This document shows, piece by piece, positions 62,948-64,000 of a DNA stretch of 64,000 bases. Under the pieces are notes generated by a model. The model had not been told where the DNA came from and made no database searches. It worked only from the letters and a program-made list of their open reading frames with translations. Both the position numbers and the translations under genes were made by a program. This DNA is from CALLPQ01 sp038531745 (GTDB lineage: Bacteria > Pseudomonadota > Alphaproteobacteria > Caulobacterales > Parvularculaceae), in contig JBCBBJ010000013.1 in the NCBI GenBank assembly GCA_038531745.1, positions 31,954-95,953 of the forward strand. The letters run 5' to 3'. Numbering within the stretch: position 1 is the first letter of the stretch; the number at the start of each line of letters is the position of its first letter.

Positions 62948-63172
62948 CTACCGGTTGGCCTGCTTGCGGCGGCGAAGATTGGCGCGCAAGGCTTCAGCCA
63001 GTTTATCCTCGCGGGTTTGCGCCGCTTGCGGCCTTGGTTGACCATTGCTGGACGGCGCGTTTTTACCAGGGCCAGACGGCGATTTTTTTGCGGCATCGCC
63101 TTTGCCCGGCGGGACGGCGCCGGACGCCGTGGGGGCTGGTTTACGTGATTGCTTATCGAGGGTCTTGTCCAT
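62948..63172 (-). CDS. Small basic protein of unknown function, upstream of murA
   Basis: 74 residues from ATG 63172, with AAGGGA 7 bases upstream; a GTG at 63217 is possible. Most of the chain is Pro, Gly, Ser and Lys-rich and disordered. The last 20 residues, REDKLAEALRANLRRRKQ then ANR, form a basic helix. I have the impression of short proteins with this same ending being common in alphaproteobacterial genomes, but have no function to assign. Placed between the DUF3667-like gene and murA. Confidence 0.65.
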   Translation of the reverse strand: MDKTLDKQSRKPAPTASGAVPPGKGDAAKKSPSGPGKNAPSSNGQPRPQAAQTREDKLAEALRANLRRRKQANR

Positions 63173-63225
63173 GGCGTGTCCCTTACCGCGCCCGCCCCGC
63201 CGGAGTAAACCGGGCACGCGTCACC

Positions 63226-64000
63226 TCATCCCAAAAGGCTAAGCATCATACCCGTCACGATCAGCAGCGACGCCCCGGTCCAATAGACGAGGTTAATGAT
63301 GCTGCCTTTGAGTAAATAAGACCATCGACCACTCCCGAAATTGATCTTCAGTACCCGGTAGGATTGAATGACCGCCCAAATCTGAAGGAGGATTTCTGCA
63401 TGACCCAAAATGGGTACGGTGTTGAGCGGTGATATCTGAAACAGGATTGACGCCAGCAAATAGAAATATAGCGCCGCATGCATATAGAGACTGACGATCA
63501 GCAGATCATAAACAAAAATGCCTTTTTTATAGAAATAGAAAATCAGCAACAGCACCGCATAGAGGAAGGGCAGCGCGAACAGGACCCGAGGCAGATTGTC
63601 TTTCACATTGGCCAGAAACAGCCGATTATCCTCTTGAAGAAGCCGAGCATTGGCATGCAAACGTTTTACCAACGGCTCAAGGAACGCTGGGCCGTTATAG
63701 TTCACGTCTTCCCAATCCGGGATCGCTTCATCGTCGGCTTCATCGTCGGCTTCATCGTCGGCTTCATCACCGGTTTCGCTCGCTGTTGCGGGGGTACCGT
63801 CGCTGCTTTCCGCTGGGTCGCCCTTCGGCGCACCAGCGGTTTTATCGCTCGGTTCGTCTTGTGCGTTTGCCTTGCCGGCCGCACCGTCGGCAAAGCCCCT
63901 TGCAAACTCGGTTACAATAACGCCGCCGGCGCCGCGTTCAGCTGCGGGTGGTTGCTGTGCGTCCATACCCGGTTCTTCAACGGTAATCTCTTCGGCACCG
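63226..64000 (-). CDS. DUF3667-like membrane protein, N-terminus outside the window
   Basis: The frame is open up to the right edge, beyond Met at 63966, so the true start is probably not seen; the visible part is 258 residues. The first half is polar and acidic and includes a DDEA repeat. Near residue 120 of the visible part, NLPRVLFALPFLYAVLLLIF and KGIFVYDLLIVSLYMHAALY match the DUF3667 core; four to five hydrophobic helices run to the end. The cysteine-rich zinc ribbon usual at the start of that family would lie outside the window. Function unknown. Confidence 0.7.
   Translation of the reverse strand, partial: GAEEITVEEPGMDAQQPPAAERGAGGVIVTEFARGFADGAAGKANAQDEPSDKTAGAPKGDPAESSDGTPATASETGDEADDEADDEADDEAIPDWEDVNYNGPAFLEPLVKRLHANARLLQEDNRLFLANVKDNLPRVLFALPFLYAVLLLIFYFYKKGIFVYDLLIVSLYMHAALYFYLLASILFQISPLNTVPILGHAEILLQIWAVIQSYRVLKINFGSGRWSYLLKGSIINLVYWTGASLLIVTGMMLSLLG
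63725..63768. repeat. 12-base tandem repeat, 3.7 copies
   Basis: GCTTCATCGTCG is repeated three times without change, then two thirds of a fourth copy. It encodes the DDEA units of the DUF3667-like protein and is in frame, so copy-number change would lengthen or shorten the acidic stretch without a frameshift. Confidence 0.85.

Overview
The window is a 64 kb stretch of chromosome from an alphaproteobacterium. The evidence is: ChvG/ChvI two-component genes next to a ptsH, EIIA and short hprK cluster; the gene order S4-domain protein, terB, fdxA, carD; a fliL, fliM, DUF6468-type, MotE-like flagellar operon facing flgF, flgG, flgA, flgH; a large NAD-dependent glutamate dehydrogenase; a perfect CtrA-type box (TTAA-N7-TTAAC); and a sigma-54 type flagellar promoter. 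A dimorphic or marine lineage of the Hyphomonas/Parvularcula kind would fit, but the genus cannot be fixed from the sequence alone. I see no rRNA or convincing tRNA genes, insertion sequences, prophage or CRISPR. Coding density is high.

Layout. 1-2.5 kb: the end of an amidase, a secreted TPR-like protein and a six-helix membrane protein bracketed by short repeats and a CtrA box. 2.5-11.8 kb: NAD-glutamate dehydrogenase, a metallo-beta-lactamase-fold hydrolase and carB. 11.7-15.8 kb: an STT3-like GT-C membrane protein (minus strand) facing a polyprenyl-phosphate-type glycosyltransferase, a methyltransferase and a small SMR-type membrane protein. This looks like a lipid-linked sugar system. 15.8-22.5 kb (minus): a histidine phosphatase, a histone-deacetylase-like amidohydrolase and a 1674-residue RTX protein with a glycoside-hydrolase-like N-terminal domain. 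23.2-28.9 kb: radA, cvpA, purF, ispD, ispF, pncC (DNA repair, purines, isoprenoids, NAD recycling). 28.9-36.6 kb: a membrane protein, rpmB, a SUV3-like RNA helicase, an S4 protein, terB, fdxA, and a CarD regulator with a 190-residue histone-H1-like tail.

37.0-44.3 kb (minus): a TPR protein, rpmJ, the regulatory PTS branch (HPr, EIIA, HprK) joined to chvG and chvI, then a purine nucleoside phosphorylase and an MTA/SAH-deaminase-type amidohydrolase. 44.4-52.7 kb: a cupin, then two divergent flagellar operons (switch, stator-associated and FliL genes to the left; distal rod, P-ring chaperone and L-ring genes to the right). 52.9-59.1 kb: a ClpP-fold membrane-anchored protein and mmsA, facing a type-B putA. 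59.2-64 kb: a LytS/LytTR-type two-component pair, a 316-base gap that can fold into three consecutive hairpins, then murA, a small basic protein and a DUF3667-like membrane protein that runs off the right edge.

Most genes are core metabolism and cell-cycle or flagellar genes. The items that look least described are the orphan six-helix sensor-like protein with inverted repeats at both ends, the STT3-like cassette, the three-module RTX glycosidase-like protein, the H1-CarD fusion, and the hairpin-rich gap before murA.
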